Source of the DNA: JBKQHQ01 sp052148715
Lineage (GTDB): Bacteria; Pseudomonadota; Alphaproteobacteria; Rhizobiales; Xanthobacteraceae
Length of the DNA: 27,391 nucleotides
Direction of reading: 5' to 3'
Assembly: GCA_052148715.1 (NCBI GenBank)
Contig: JBKQHQ010000037.1
Coordinates: 1-27,391 of the forward strand
The number at the start of each line of letters is the position of its first letter. Within the stretch, counting starts at the first letter, position 1. The notes beneath the pieces are model-generated. The model did not search any database. It saw only the letters and a program-made list of their open reading frames with translations, and had not been told where the DNA came from. This document shows, piece after piece, positions 14,729 to 23,062 of the stretch. The translations under genes and the position numbers were made by a program.

Positions 14729-17076
14729 TCCGCTGTCCGAATTGAATTCTGCTGAGCTGACGCACGCTTCGCCTGGTTGATCGCCGTCCACATGCGGTAC
14801 GGCGTCGCCGGCATGTCCAGGTGCTCGATGCCGAGCGGGCGCAGCGCGTCCAGGATTGCGTTGAGCACGGTGGGCGGGGCGCCGATGGCTCCCGATTCGC
14901 CGACGCCCTTGATGCCGAGCGGGTTGGTCGTGCTCGGCACGCAACAGAATTCGGTCTTGATGTCGCAAAAATCGTCTGCGCGAGGCATGGCGTAGTCCAT
15001 AAAGCTCCCGGAAAGGAGCTGGCCCTCTTGGTCGTAGACGATGTTCTCGAGCAGAGCCTGGCCTACCCCTTGCGCGATCCCGCCATGAATTTGACCCTCG
15101 CAGATCATCGGATTGATCGGAACTCCGACGTCGTCCACCACGGTATAGCGGTCGATCTTCGTTCCCCCGGTATACGGATCGATTTCCACCTCGCAGATAT
15201 GGCAGCCGTTGGGGTAATTCGGAATGTCACCGGAATAGGTACCGCTGCCCTCAAGGCCGAGGCTGAATTCCGCGGGAAGCCCGACCTTGCGATAAAACGA
15301 CTTGGCCGCGTCGACCAGCGATACGGCGCGATCGGTGCCGCGGATCACGAACTGGCCGCGATTGAATTCGATGTCTTGCGCTGAAGCCTCTAGGATGAGG
15401 GAAGCCATGACGCGCGCCTTCTCGATGACCTCGTCGGCCGCGCGGCGCAGCGCCATCCCTCCTAACAGTGAGCTTCGCGCCGCATAGGTGCCCCGTCCAA
15501 ACGGAACCTTATCCGTGTCGCCCTGCAGAAAGCGGATCGATTCAAGCGAGATACCCAACCACTCGCCGACCATTTGAGCGAAGACCGTCGCGTGCCCTTG
15601 ACCGTGCGAATGGGTGCCGGCGACGATGGTGACATTCCCGCTCGGATCGAAGCGCAGATCCATTCGTTCATTGAATATCCCGGCATGCTCTATGTAATAG
15701 CTCACCGAGCGTCCACGCAGCATGCCGTGCTGTTTCGAATTGGACAGGCGGCGCTCGAAGTTCTGCCAGTCGGACAGCTTGATGCACGCGTCCATCAGGC
15801 GCTCGAAATCGCCGGAATCGTAGACCGAGCCGGTGGCCGTCCGATAGGGAAATGCGGACGGACGAATGAGATTGCGGCGTCTGATCTCGTCAGGCGAAAT
15901 TCCGATTTGTTGCGCGGCTCGATCCAGCAGGCGCTCGATGACGTAGTTGCCTTCCGGGCGGCCGGCGCCGCGATAGACGTTCATCGGCGAGGTGTTCGTG
16001 AACACCGCCTTTGTCGTCAACCAAAGGGTTTGGATGTCGTAGGCTCCAGGCGTATAGCGCAGCGAGTAGACGAGCGGCGCCACCGCGGCCGCGGCGATGT
16101 ATGCGCCGACGGCATGCAAGGCGTGCGCTCGCACCGCCAGGATTTTGCCCCGAGCATCCAGCGCCAGCTCGGCTTCGACGACTTGATCGCGCGCGTGATG
16201 GTCGCTCGCCAGCGCGTCCGATCGGCTCGAAACCCATACCACGGGCCTCCGGCATCTTGCCGATGCCCACAGCACGAGGACGTCTTCAGGGTAAGCGTCG
16301 GACTTGAGGCCAAAGCCGCCGCCAACGTCCGGCGAGATCACTCGTATGGCCGATTCCGCAACGCCCAATGCATTGGCAGCCTGCAGGCGCACCGCATGGG
16401 GAGCTTGGGTCGAGGTATACAAGGTGTAATCGTCGTCCGCCCAGCTGTAGTCACCGATGGCAACGCGTGGTTCCATCGGATTGGCGGCGATACGGTTGTT
16501 TTCCAGCCGAAGACGAACTCGGTGTGCCGCCCGCTCAAACGCGGCAGCGGTTTCCTGCTCCGCGCCCGTCGCCAGCGCGAAGGAGACATTCCCGGGACAT
16601 TCGTCCCAGACATTCGGGGCGCCGGTCTTGACGGCATCTTCAATTCGCACGACGGCCGGTAGCGGCTCGTATTCGATGGCTATGAGCTCGGCAGCATCGC
16701 GCGCCTGCGGTAAGCTTTCCGCCACCACCATGGCGACGCGATCACCGATGCAGCGAACGCGATCGCGCGCGAGAATCGGCCGCTGGGTGCGGAAGCCCTT
16801 GGGGCCTCCCATGTCTTCCGGCATGAACAGAGGTGGCATGCCGCAGAGTTTCGCGTCGCTCACGTCCTGACCGGTCAATATCTGAATCACGCCTCGCGCA
16901 GCGCGCGCGGCGGACGCGTCGATGTGCCGAATTCGCGCGTTGGCATGCGGCGAAAGCACGACGTAGGCATGGCACTCATGGGGAAGCCTGATGTCGCCGA
17001 CATAGCGGCCCATTCCGGTCAGAAAGCGCTTGTCCTCCACGCGGCGAACCGGCTGACCAATTCCGAAAGCATTCAT
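14725..17076 (-). CDS. molybdenum hydroxylase large subunit (CoxL form II / XdhB-like), orphan
   Basis: A 783-residue protein from ATG 17076 with a strong GGGGGAGG ribosome site 8 nt away. The N-terminal hammerhead domain starts IGQPVRRVEDKRFLTGMGRY. Molybdopterin-binding motifs include VGGGFGLKSDAYPED (251-265), VYRGAGRPEG (367-376) and GVGESGA with catalytic Glu727. The RGAGR loop is the form II type, not the AYxCSFR of true CO dehydrogenase, so CO oxidation is unlikely. Aldehydes, nicotinate-like or purine heterocycles are possible substrates. No FAD subunit or 2Fe-2S subunit gene is adjacent, so partners must be encoded elsewhere. Proximity to urate genes makes a purine hydroxylation role attractive but unproven. 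Confidence 0.93.
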   Translation of the reverse strand: MNAFGIGQPVRRVEDKRFLTGMGRYVGDIRLPHECHAYVVLSPHANARIRHIDASAARAARGVIQILTGQDVSDAKLCGMPPLFMPEDMGGPKGFRTQRPILARDRVRCIGDRVAMVVAESLPQARDAAELIAIEYEPLPAVVRIEDAVKTGAPNVWDECPGNVSFALATGAEQETAAAFERAAHRVRLRLENNRIAANPMEPRVAIGDYSWADDDYTLYTSTQAPHAVRLQAANALGVAESAIRVISPDVGGGFGLKSDAYPEDVLVLWASARCRRPVVWVSSRSDALASDHHARDQVVEAELALDARGKILAVRAHALHAVGAYIAAAAVAPLVYSLRYTPGAYDIQTLWLTTKAVFTNTSPMNVYRGAGRPEGNYVIERLLDRAAQQIGISPDEIRRRNLIRPSAFPYRTATGSVYDSGDFERLMDACIKLSDWQNFERRLSNSKQHGMLRGRSVSYYIEHAGIFNERMDLRFDPSGNVTIVAGTHSHGQGHATVFAQMVGEWLGISLESIRFLQGDTDKVPFGRGTYAARSSLLGGMALRRAADEVIEKARVMASLILEASAQDIEFNRGQFVIRGTDRAVSLVDAAKSFYRKVGLPAEFSLGLEGSGTYSGDIPNYPNGCHICEVEIDPYTGGTKIDRYTVVDDVGVPINPMICEGQIHGGIAQGVGQALLENIVYDQEGQLLSGSFMDYAMPRADDFCDIKTEFCCVPSTTNPLGIKGVGESGAIGAPPTVLNAILDALRPLGIEHLDMPATPYRMWTAINQAKRASAQQNSIRTAD

Positions 17077-17365
17077 TTTTGTGCCTCCCCCGAGCGGCTA
17101 CTCTAGATCAAGTCGGAGCCGAGAGCACAATCCGATGGGCTCAATACTGGTCGAGGCAGAGCACCATGCGGCGCGAGCCACAGCGAAACCTTGGGAATTC
17201 AGGCTCAGCCCCTTGCCAGTCGCCGGGTAGGTCGCCAAGCATGACAAGTCGGCCGATTCGCCTGTATCGGCCGCAATAGATCGCCTTAATTATTGGACGT
17301 CCATGCGTGCGTACGAGTATACCGGCAGAAGCGGCCAAGTTACGGGCATCGGGAAAGGGAAAAGA
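17077..17365. promoter_or_regulatory. intergenic region with a perfect 8-bp dyad (17250-17273)
   Basis: The gap holds the divergent starts of the molybdenum enzyme and HU genes. CGGCCGAT (17250-17257) and ATCGGCCG (17266-17273) form a perfect inverted repeat with an 8-bp spacer, the size and shape of an operator for a dimeric regulator. It lies about 175 bp upstream of the molybdenum enzyme start and 93 bp upstream of the HU-type start. No other gene or RNA is evident. Confidence 0.4.
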
Positions 17366-17671
17366 ATGGCAAAGGTAATGTCGAAGTCGGAATTAGTTCA
17401 GACCATTGCTGAACGGCATTCGGACAAGCTGACGCGAGCGGATGTCAAGAACGTCATCGAGTCACTGGCGGCTGTGGGCTACAAGGAGCTCAAGAAGACG
17501 GGAGCCTTCCTGGTGCCCGGCTTCGCCAAATTCGTCGTGATTAAAAAGCCAGCCACCAAGGCCCGCAAGGGGATCAACCCCTTCACGAAGGAGCCGACAA
17601 TATTCAAGGCGAAGCCGGCTCGCAAGATCATCAAGGCCCGTCCCGTAAAGGCCGCCAAGGATTCGGTGTGA
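17366..17671 (+). CDS. HU-family histone-like DNA-binding protein
   Basis: A 101-residue basic protein from ATG 17366 with a purine-rich ribosome site (AAGGGAAAAGA). MSKSELVQTIAERH, the helix pair and the KKTGAFLVPGFAKFVV strand region match the HU/IHF fold. The beta-arm contains KKPATKARKGINPFTKEP with the Asn-Pro-Phe expected to intercalate into DNA. The tail (FKAKPARKIIKARPVKAAKD) is unusually Lys/Ala-rich compared with canonical 90-residue HU. This is a divergent HU paralogue, probably a nucleoid or stress-related bender. A start at 17303 would add 21 residues that do not fit the family. Confidence 0.9.
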   Translation: MAKVMSKSELVQTIAERHSDKLTRADVKNVIESLAAVGYKELKKTGAFLVPGFAKFVVIKKPATKARKGINPFTKEPTIFKAKPARKIIKARPVKAAKDSV

Positions 17672-17792
17672 TATAATCTTAACAACCGTCTCTGGTGCCG
17701 GGTGCGCTCGCGATCGTCCGGCTCACTCGGTGTGCGTCCGATGGACTTGTCCGAGATCGTGACGCTCCGCCGAATCGCGAGGAGGTCTGGCC

Positions 17793-18041
17793 ATGATTGA
17801 GTCTCTTATCATTTGGTTGATCATCGGCGCCATCGCCGGATGGGCCGCAGGCCAAATCATGAAAGGCTACGGCTTCGGGCTCGTCGGCAACATTATCGTC
17901 GGCATCGTCGGTTCGGTTATTGCCGGCTACCTCTTGCCGCTGATCGGCATCGTGATCGGTGGCGGTATTTTGGGAGAGATCATCAACGCCATCGTCGGCG
18001 CGGTGATCCTCTTATTCGTGATTGGACTCGTCAAACGATGA
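17793..18041 (+). CDS. GlsB/YeaQ/YmgE-family small membrane protein
   Basis: An 82-residue, Gly/Ile-rich protein with three predicted helices: MIESLIIWLIIGAIAGWAAG, GLVGNIIVGIVGSVIAGYLL and INAIVGAVILLFVIGLV. The family (transglycosylase-associated protein) is widespread and linked to general or envelope stress, but its molecular role is unknown. AGGAGG lies 7-8 nt before the ATG, an excellent ribosome site. It follows the HU-type gene by 121 bp on the same strand and may share stress regulation with it. No partner gene is visible. Confidence 0.93.
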   Translation: MIESLIIWLIIGAIAGWAAGQIMKGYGFGLVGNIIVGIVGSVIAGYLLPLIGIVIGGGILGEIINAIVGAVILLFVIGLVKR

Positions 18042-18222
18042 TCTGACCGGCTTGTACTGACGGCAAGACCAAGCTAGGGCGTCGGCAACGTCATCGTGTT
18101 GCCAGCCCCTCCGGCGAGACCGACCTCCGTGTTCAAGAGATCGTCGGCCTGTTCCCGGACGCGCGAACGGCGAGCCCTTCATTGAAGGTGATCGCGACGA
18201 ATTACGGTCGCCAAGTCGGGGG

Positions 18223-18381
18223 TCAGAAGGGCCGCCGCATCCAATAGATATCCAGTGGATACATGTTGGCCACTTGCTGCGGTCCCGGTGCCCCGGCCGC
18301 GAGCAGCTTGGTTTGCGCGAAGAAGCCCAAACCCGCGACGACAAAGATCGTGGTGACGACCGGATAAAGAAACCTGCGCAT
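18223..18381 (-). CDS. small exported hypothetical protein
   Basis: A 52-residue ORF from ATG 18381 starting MRRFLYPVVTTIFVVAGLGF. It has a basic N-terminus, one hydrophobic segment (residues 5-22) and a short polar remainder (APGPQQVANMYPLDIYWMRR). It looks like a signal peptide or single-pass anchor with a tiny periplasmic tail. The frame stays open upstream to 18747, but that part is Arg-rich and unlikely. The ribosome site is weak (AGAAGA). No family is recognised; it may be a small orphan or the end of a degraded gene. Confidence 0.4.
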   Translation of the reverse strand: MRRFLYPVVTTIFVVAGLGFFAQTKLLAAGAPGPQQVANMYPLDIYWMRRPF

Positions 18382-18588
18382 GGCGGATCTTCTACGGCGA
18401 AATGCGATGTGCGCACAATAACGCCGGAACCGCTCCCGGCGTGTGAGCTGGGTCACGCCAGCGGCATCTCCGACGCAGCGCCTTCGCGCCTCCCTGCAAT
18501 TGGTTTGTTGGTCGACCCCGTCAAAAGTGGTGAACAACATCGCCGCCAAGAGAATTGTCCATGTAAGGAACATGGAGCCGCGAGACGA

Positions 18589-18786
18589 TTGAGTGAAGGC
18601 GAGGATGTCGACGAACTGGCCAAGAAGTGCCGGCAGATTGCCGAGCGGTTCTATCGTCTCGCCGCGGTTGCTTTTGACTCGAGCTCGTCCGCCGCATTCA
18701 AGCGATTGGGGGACGAGTTGATGGCGCAGGCAGACGCCCTGGATCAAGCCAAGGGCAAGAGGGGAGGCGAAACGGATGACGGCTGA
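18589..18786 (+). CDS. small helical hypothetical protein
   Basis: A 65-residue ORF read from TTG 18589. The sequence SEGEDVDELAKKCRQIAERF and YRLAAVAFDSSSSAAFKRLG is charged and helical, with protein-like composition, unlike the residues upstream in the same frame. It resembles short all-helical hypothetical proteins seen in Bradyrhizobium-type genomes, but no domain can be named. A GGAG lies about 11 nt upstream of the TTG. The true start may differ since the frame is open from 18274. Confidence 0.4.
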   Translation: MSEGEDVDELAKKCRQIAERFYRLAAVAFDSSSSAAFKRLGDELMAQADALDQAKGKRGGETDDG

Positions 18787-18972
18787 AGACGATTTAGACG
18801 CGGACTTGGCGACAGTACGCGTCCAGCAAGCGAATTGGCGGGCTCCCGCGGCCTGGGCCGCGGCCGCGCATAGGCAACTCTGGCCCCCGGCGCACGGCTC
18901 TGATATTCAGGGCCGCGCCGAGGCGATTGGCAGGTGGTACCCAGAAAGTATCCCGGCGCAGCGATTGCCCGC

Positions 18973-19049
18973 GGTCCCGTAGCTCAGCTGGATAGAGCAG
19001 CGGTTTCCTAAACCGAAGGCCACAGGTTCGAGTCCTGTCGGGACCGCCA
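18973..19049 (+). tRNA. tRNA-Arg (anticodon CCT), CCA encoded
   Basis: A 77-nt cloverleaf. The acceptor arm GGTCCCG (18973-18979) pairs with CGGGACC (19039-19045), followed by discriminator G and encoded CCA (19047-19049). The D arm reads GCTCAGCTGGATAGAGC, the anticodon loop TTCCTAA has CCT at 19007-19009, and the T arm reads CAGGTTCGAGTCCTG. It reads AGG codons. The exporter ATPase frame begins within 60 bp downstream on the same strand, so co-transcription is possible. No integrase or attachment-site repeat was seen beside it. Confidence 0.96.
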
Positions 19050-19102
19050 TTCATCGCTCCAGGTCGCCAATGCTGGTCGGTATCGAAGCGAACGGTCGGG
19101 TC

Positions 19103-19847
19103 ATGATCGCGTTCGAGCACGTCAGCAAGAAGTATGGCGAGTTCACTGCCGTGCGCGATCTCGATCTCGCCATCGACAAAGGCGAGGTCTTTGGCTTTCT
19201 CGGCCCCAACGGCGCCGGCAAGACCACGACCATTCGCATGATGATGGGTATTTTGGTGCCCTCGGGCGGGCGCATCACCATCGGCGGGCTCGATTGTCAA
19301 AAGGATCGCGTCGAGGTGAAGCGGCGGGTCGGCTATCTGCCGGACAACCCGATCTTCTACGACTTTCTGCGCGGCCGCGAGATCCTGGAGTTCGTCGGGG
19401 AGATGCACGGCCAGTCGCGGCGAGGCACAAAAGCGGGCGAGCGCGCTGCTTGAAAACTTTGCGCTCGATGATGCGGCGGAGGAATATGCGGTCAACTACT
19501 CGAGGGGGATGAAGAAGAAGCTCGGCCTTGCCTGCGCGCTGATCCACGACCCGGCAGTTCTCATCCTCGACGAGCCGACCAACGGTCTCGATCCGCGCGC
19601 GTCGCACGAGGTGCAGGAGCGGCTGCGGCTGAGCGCCTCCCAGGGCAAGACGATCTTCCTCTCGATTCATCTGCTGGATATGGCGCAGCGCCTCTGCGGT
19701 CGCGTGGGCATCATCGACAAGAGCGCGCTCGTCGCGGTCGGGCCGCTGCAGGAGCTGCAGGATAAGGTCGATCCCGGCGGGACGCTCGAGGAGGTTTTCC
19801 TCAAGGTGACCCATGTCGAGGGGGACGACCGGAGCGCGCCCGCGTGA
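19103..19847 (+). pseudogene. ABC exporter ATPase with a frameshift in mid-gene
   Basis: The first frame encodes MIAFEHVSKKYGEFTAVRDL, Walker A GPNGAGKTT and a Q-loop region (GYLPDNPIFYDFLRGRE), then stops at 19453 soon after EFVGEMHGQSR. The next frame resumes seamlessly as SRGEAQKRASALLENFAL and contains the signature YSRGMKKKL, Walker B LILDEPTNG, D-loop and H-loop SIHLL, ending at 19847. Read with a one-base correction near 19409-19415 it is a complete ABC ATPase of about 250 residues, of the type that drives ABC-2 exporters. The lesion is either a real mutation or a sequencing error; no classical slippery heptamer is present. An ATG at 19070 is an alternative start. The stop overlaps the GTG of the permease gene. 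Confidence 0.85.
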
Positions 19848-22489
19848 CCAATCCCATCGGCGCTGCGCGGGCGACCTGGCTGCTCACTCGGCTGCGGCTG
19901 CGCCGGCAGCTCAATCAGATCGGCTCGCTGTATCGGTTCCGCAGGGCGTCGCCGACCCGGACGGCAACGGCCCGAAAGTCGTCGTCGGGGTGGCTGCTGA
20001 CCGCGTTCGTTATTCTCGCCATGCTCGGCAATTTCACCAACTTGGCGCACCAGACCATGGCCAACATGGTGAAGGTGCTCGGCTCGGTTCAAGAGTCGCA
20101 AGAGATCCGGCGCGGCTGGCTCGGCGTGCAGATTGGGCCGGTGACAGCCGAGATTGCCGACCGTCTCGGCCTCAAGCCGGCGCGCGGCGTGCTCATTACC
20201 GGCATCATCGACGGGGGGCCGGCGAAGCCCGCCGGGCTGCAATCCGGCGACGTCATCGTCAGATTCGATGGCAAGGACATCAAGGAAACGGGCGATCTCC
20301 CCGGCATCGTCGGCGCGACCCCGGTCGGCAAGGCCGTGCCGGTGGTGATCGTCCGCGACGGCCACGAAGCGCGCAAGACTCTCAAGGTCGGCCTTCTTCC
20401 AGGACAGGGAACGCGGGTCTTAGTGCGGCGTTTCGCGCCGGCGCCGGGCAGCGTGCTGCCGCCCGGCGTCATGAAAGGCGCCACCCTCGGTGCCACGCTT
20501 CTCCTCTTGGCGGCGCTGTTCACCACGCTCGCCAGCCGTGAGATCACCCGACCCGAGTGGGATCTCGAGTGGCTGGTGACGCTGCCGCTGCCCTTGTCGA
20601 CCCTGCTCTCGAGCCGGTTGGTGGAGCGGGCCGTGACGAACTCGGCAGGGTTTGTCGCCCTCGGCCCGTTCTTGTCGATCCTCGCCTCGGAGTGCGGGTA
20701 TCGCTGGACGGCGCCGCTCATCGGGTTCGGACTGACGTTCGCGCTGCTGTTCGCGGTGGCAACCTTTCAGACCCTGGTTGATACCGGTCTACGCATGTCG
20801 CTACCGCCGCCCAAGCTCAGAAATCTGCAAGCCGTCATTTCCATTGTTAGCGTGCTGCCGTTGATGCTCGCCATGTCGATGGGCATCCGCGACAACGTGT
20901 TCGTGTTCGGCTGGGCGGCCGCGCTGCCGGACTGGACGAACTGGCTCCCAACCGGTCTCGCGGTGCGCGCGCTCGCGAGCGCCGACGGCGGGTCGACGGC
21001 GCTTTGGACCGCCGCCATGGTCGGCGAAATTATCGCCGTCGTCGCGATCGGCTACGCGCTGCTGCAGCGGCAACTGCGCAATGGCGTGGTGGCGGTGGGC
21101 GCGCGGGAGGCGGTCGCCCGCGTGCCGCGCGCGGCGCGCCGGCAGGCAACGGATCTCAAATCGACGCGAGCGCTGCTTTCCCCGGTGCAGCGGCGCGAGC
21201 TGCGCCTGCTCGGACGCGACCGCACGTTCATGGCACAGACACTCTTGCTCCCCGCCATCGTCGTCGGCGCGCAGGTCTTCATCAATGCGCGAGCCAATGT
21301 TTTTGTCGGCGCCGTCGCGCATCCGGAAAATCTGGCTGCGATCGCCTTCGGCTTGGCGGCCTATACGCTGATGCTGTCGGCGTTTCAGACGCTGAATGCC
21401 GAAGGCCAGGCATTATGGATCTTGTACTGCGTGCCGCATTCGCTCGAATCCGTTTTGCGGCAAAAGGCCAAATTGTGGGCGACGGCGGCGACGATCTATC
21501 CGCTGCTCACATTCGCCGTGGCCGTCGCGGTTGCCGGCACCGTCTCGCTGCAATTCATCGGCTCGGCGGCGATCGTATTGTTGGGCGTGCCGATTTTTGC
21601 CGTGATCGCCACGGCGCTGGGTGTTTTTGGCTGCGACCCGCTTGCGCAGGAAGTGCAGCGGCGCGTCCGCCCGACCTACGTCTATCTCTACATGACGCTC
21701 GCCTCGCTCTACGTCTACGCGGTCTACGCCAGCAATATCTGGCAGCGCGGCGCCATGATGATCTTGACGACGCTGCTGGCGATCGCCCTTTGGCAGAGAG
21801 CGCGCGATCGGCTCGACTATCTGCTCGATCCATCGGCATCGCCGCCGGCTCGCGTCTCGGTATCCGACGGCATGATCGCGGCGCTCGTGTTCTTCGTGCT
21901 GCAGGCGGTCGTCGTCCTCATAGTGCAATCGAGCGGCAGCAACGTCGCTCCGACGACGATGGTCTGGATCGCGTTCTGCGCCGCGGGAGCCGTGACCTAT
22001 ACGGTCATGCGGCTCTTCTATTGGCGCGCGCATACGGCCGGCGTTCCCCGCACCCTTAACGACGGTGTACCGCGGGCTCTGCTCTGGGGGGCGGCCGGCG
22101 GCGTCATCGCCGCGGTCGCCGGTCTAGCCTATATCAAGATCGCTGCGTCCATGGACCTGTTGCCGCACGCGAACCCTCCGGCCGACCGCACGGCCGCCAT
22201 CGCGCTTGCTGCCCTCGCCATCGCCGCCGCACCCCTCTTCGAGGAATTCATCTTCCGCGGCCTCATCTTTGGCGGCCTGCGGCGCTCGCTCGGCCTCGGC
22301 GCCGCAACGCTGGCGAGCGCGGCCATCTTTGCCATCGTCCACCCGCCGATGTCGGTCATTCCGGTGTTCGTCATGGGCCTCTGCGCCGCGCTGGTCTACG
22401 AGCGGACCAAGATGCTGGCGGCGCCGATGCTGGTGCACGCGATCTACAATGCCGCCGTTCTGAGCTTTCAGTGGACCGTCATACAGTAA
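19844..22489 (+). CDS. ABC-2 exporter permease with embedded PDZ domain and C-terminal CPBP intramembrane protease
   Basis: An 881-residue polytopic protein from GTG 19844, overlapping the ATPase stop (GTGA). Helix 1 is at about 49-66. Residues about 86-187 are a HtrA/DegP-type PDZ domain (RRGWLGVQIGPVTAEIADRL, SGDVIVRFDGKDI, DLPGIVG). Helix 2 follows at 211-229. The rest of residues 230-655 reads as two ABC-2-type permease halves, the second starting near SPVQRRELRLLGRDR. Residues about 673-881 are a CPBP/CAAX-type protease with Glu800-Glu801 (FEEFIFRG), His833 (FAIVH) and His865/Asn869 (HAIYN). The PDZ occupies the large first loop, expected to be periplasmic if the N-terminus is cytoplasmic. 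Inferred role: export of a substrate recognised by its C-terminus and cut in the membrane. Substrate unknown. Confidence 0.88.
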   Translation: MTNPIGAARATWLLTRLRLRRQLNQIGSLYRFRRASPTRTATARKSSSGWLLTAFVILAMLGNFTNLAHQTMANMVKVLGSVQESQEIRRGWLGVQIGPVTAEIADRLGLKPARGVLITGIIDGGPAKPAGLQSGDVIVRFDGKDIKETGDLPGIVGATPVGKAVPVVIVRDGHEARKTLKVGLLPGQGTRVLVRRFAPAPGSVLPPGVMKGATLGATLLLLAALFTTLASREITRPEWDLEWLVTLPLPLSTLLSSRLVERAVTNSAGFVALGPFLSILASECGYRWTAPLIGFGLTFALLFAVATFQTLVDTGLRMSLPPPKLRNLQAVISIVSVLPLMLAMSMGIRDNVFVFGWAAALPDWTNWLPTGLAVRALASADGGSTALWTAAMVGEIIAVVAIGYALLQRQLRNGVVAVGAREAVARVPRAARRQATDLKSTRALLSPVQRRELRLLGRDRTFMAQTLLLPAIVVGAQVFINARANVFVGAVAHPENLAAIAFGLAAYTLMLSAFQTLNAEGQALWILYCVPHSLESVLRQKAKLWATAATIYPLLTFAVAVAVAGTVSLQFIGSAAIVLLGVPIFAVIATALGVFGCDPLAQEVQRRVRPTYVYLYMTLASLYVYAVYASNIWQRGAMMILTTLLAIALWQRARDRLDYLLDPSASPPARVSVSDGMIAALVFFVLQAVVVLIVQSSGSNVAPTTMVWIAFCAAGAVTYTVMRLFYWRAHTAGVPRTLNDGVPRALLWGAAGGVIAAVAGLAYIKIAASMDLLPHANPPADRTAAIALAALAIAAAPLFEEFIFRGLIFGGLRRSLGLGAATLASAAIFAIVHPPMSVIPVFVMGLCAALVYERTKMLAAPMLVHAIYNAAVLSFQWTVIQ

Positions 22490-22628
22490 TCAGCAGCGGG
22501 AAAACTGATACCTAAAGTAGTTGTGAATATTTCCTTTTGTCGACGTTTTCTTGCAATTGCACTGTATGATCAAGCCCGCCGCTTTTGGCGAACAACTTTG
22601 TTGAAATAACCGCACGGAGGAGAACATC

Positions 22629-23012
22629 ATGAATCGACTGATCCCACTGGGACTGACGCTGCTCGCCGGTGTCGCGATTGGCGCCACCGCGATTGGCGGG
22701 CTGCATGCGCAGGGCAAGCCTGGCGCTTACGCCATTGTCGACATCACCGAGATAACCGACCCTGACACATACAAGACGCTGATTCCGCTGGCGGGACCGG
22801 CCATGGCGGGTACCAGTGGGCAATACATCGTTCGCACCGACAAGATAACGGCGGTCGACGGAACCCCGCCCAAGCGCTTCGTCGTCATCGCCTTCGATAG
22901 CATGGAGAAGGCCAAGGCCTGGTCCGCGTCAGCGGCGCAAAAGGAGGTCGACGCGATTCGGCAAAAAGCATCAAAGTCGCGCGAATTCTTCGTCGAGGCT
23001 TTCGCCAACTAA
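22629..23012 (+). CDS. exported DUF1330-domain protein
   Basis: A 127-residue protein from ATG 22629 with GGAGGAG 6 nt upstream. Residues 1-28 (LIPLGLTLLAGVAIGATAIG, then GLHAQG) form a signal peptide. The mature part (GAYAIVDITEITDPDTYKTL, then IVRTDKITAVDG and KRFVVIAFDSMEKAKAW) is the ferredoxin-like DUF1330 fold, with the C-terminal REFFVEAF. The biochemical role of the family is unknown. A TATGAT hexamer at 22564-22569 may be part of its promoter. A good terminator follows. The last 78 bp are repeated, about 92% identical, at 27123-27200. Confidence 0.9.
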   Translation: MNRLIPLGLTLLAGVAIGATAIGGLHAQGKPGAYAIVDITEITDPDTYKTLIPLAGPAMAGTSGQYIVRTDKITAVDGTPPKRFVVIAFDSMEKAKAWSASAAQKEVDAIRQKASKSREFFVEAFAN

Positions 23013-23062
23013 GTTGATAGACTTGGTTGCATTGCCTTGGCGGAGGACCGGTTTCCACTGCA

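Noticed and set aside
15574..16662. Plus-strand 362-codon ORF opposite the molybdenum enzyme
   Set aside because: Antisense shadow of a gene with complete family motifs.
14725..17076. True CO dehydrogenase large subunit
   Set aside because: The active-site loop is RGAGR (form II), not AYxCSFR, and coxM/coxS are not adjacent.
18776..18982. 68-codon plus-strand ORF running into the tRNA
   Set aside because: It ends inside the tRNA-Arg gene, has no ribosome site of note and no family resemblance.
18973..19049. tRNA-Arg(CCT) as an integration site for a genomic island
   Set aside because: No integrase gene and no repeat of the tRNA 3' end was seen within the window.
19403..19453. Programmed ribosomal frameshift in the ATPase gene
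   Set aside because: No slippery heptamer, SD-like stimulator or strong downstream hairpin is evident at the junction; mutation or base-call error is simpler.
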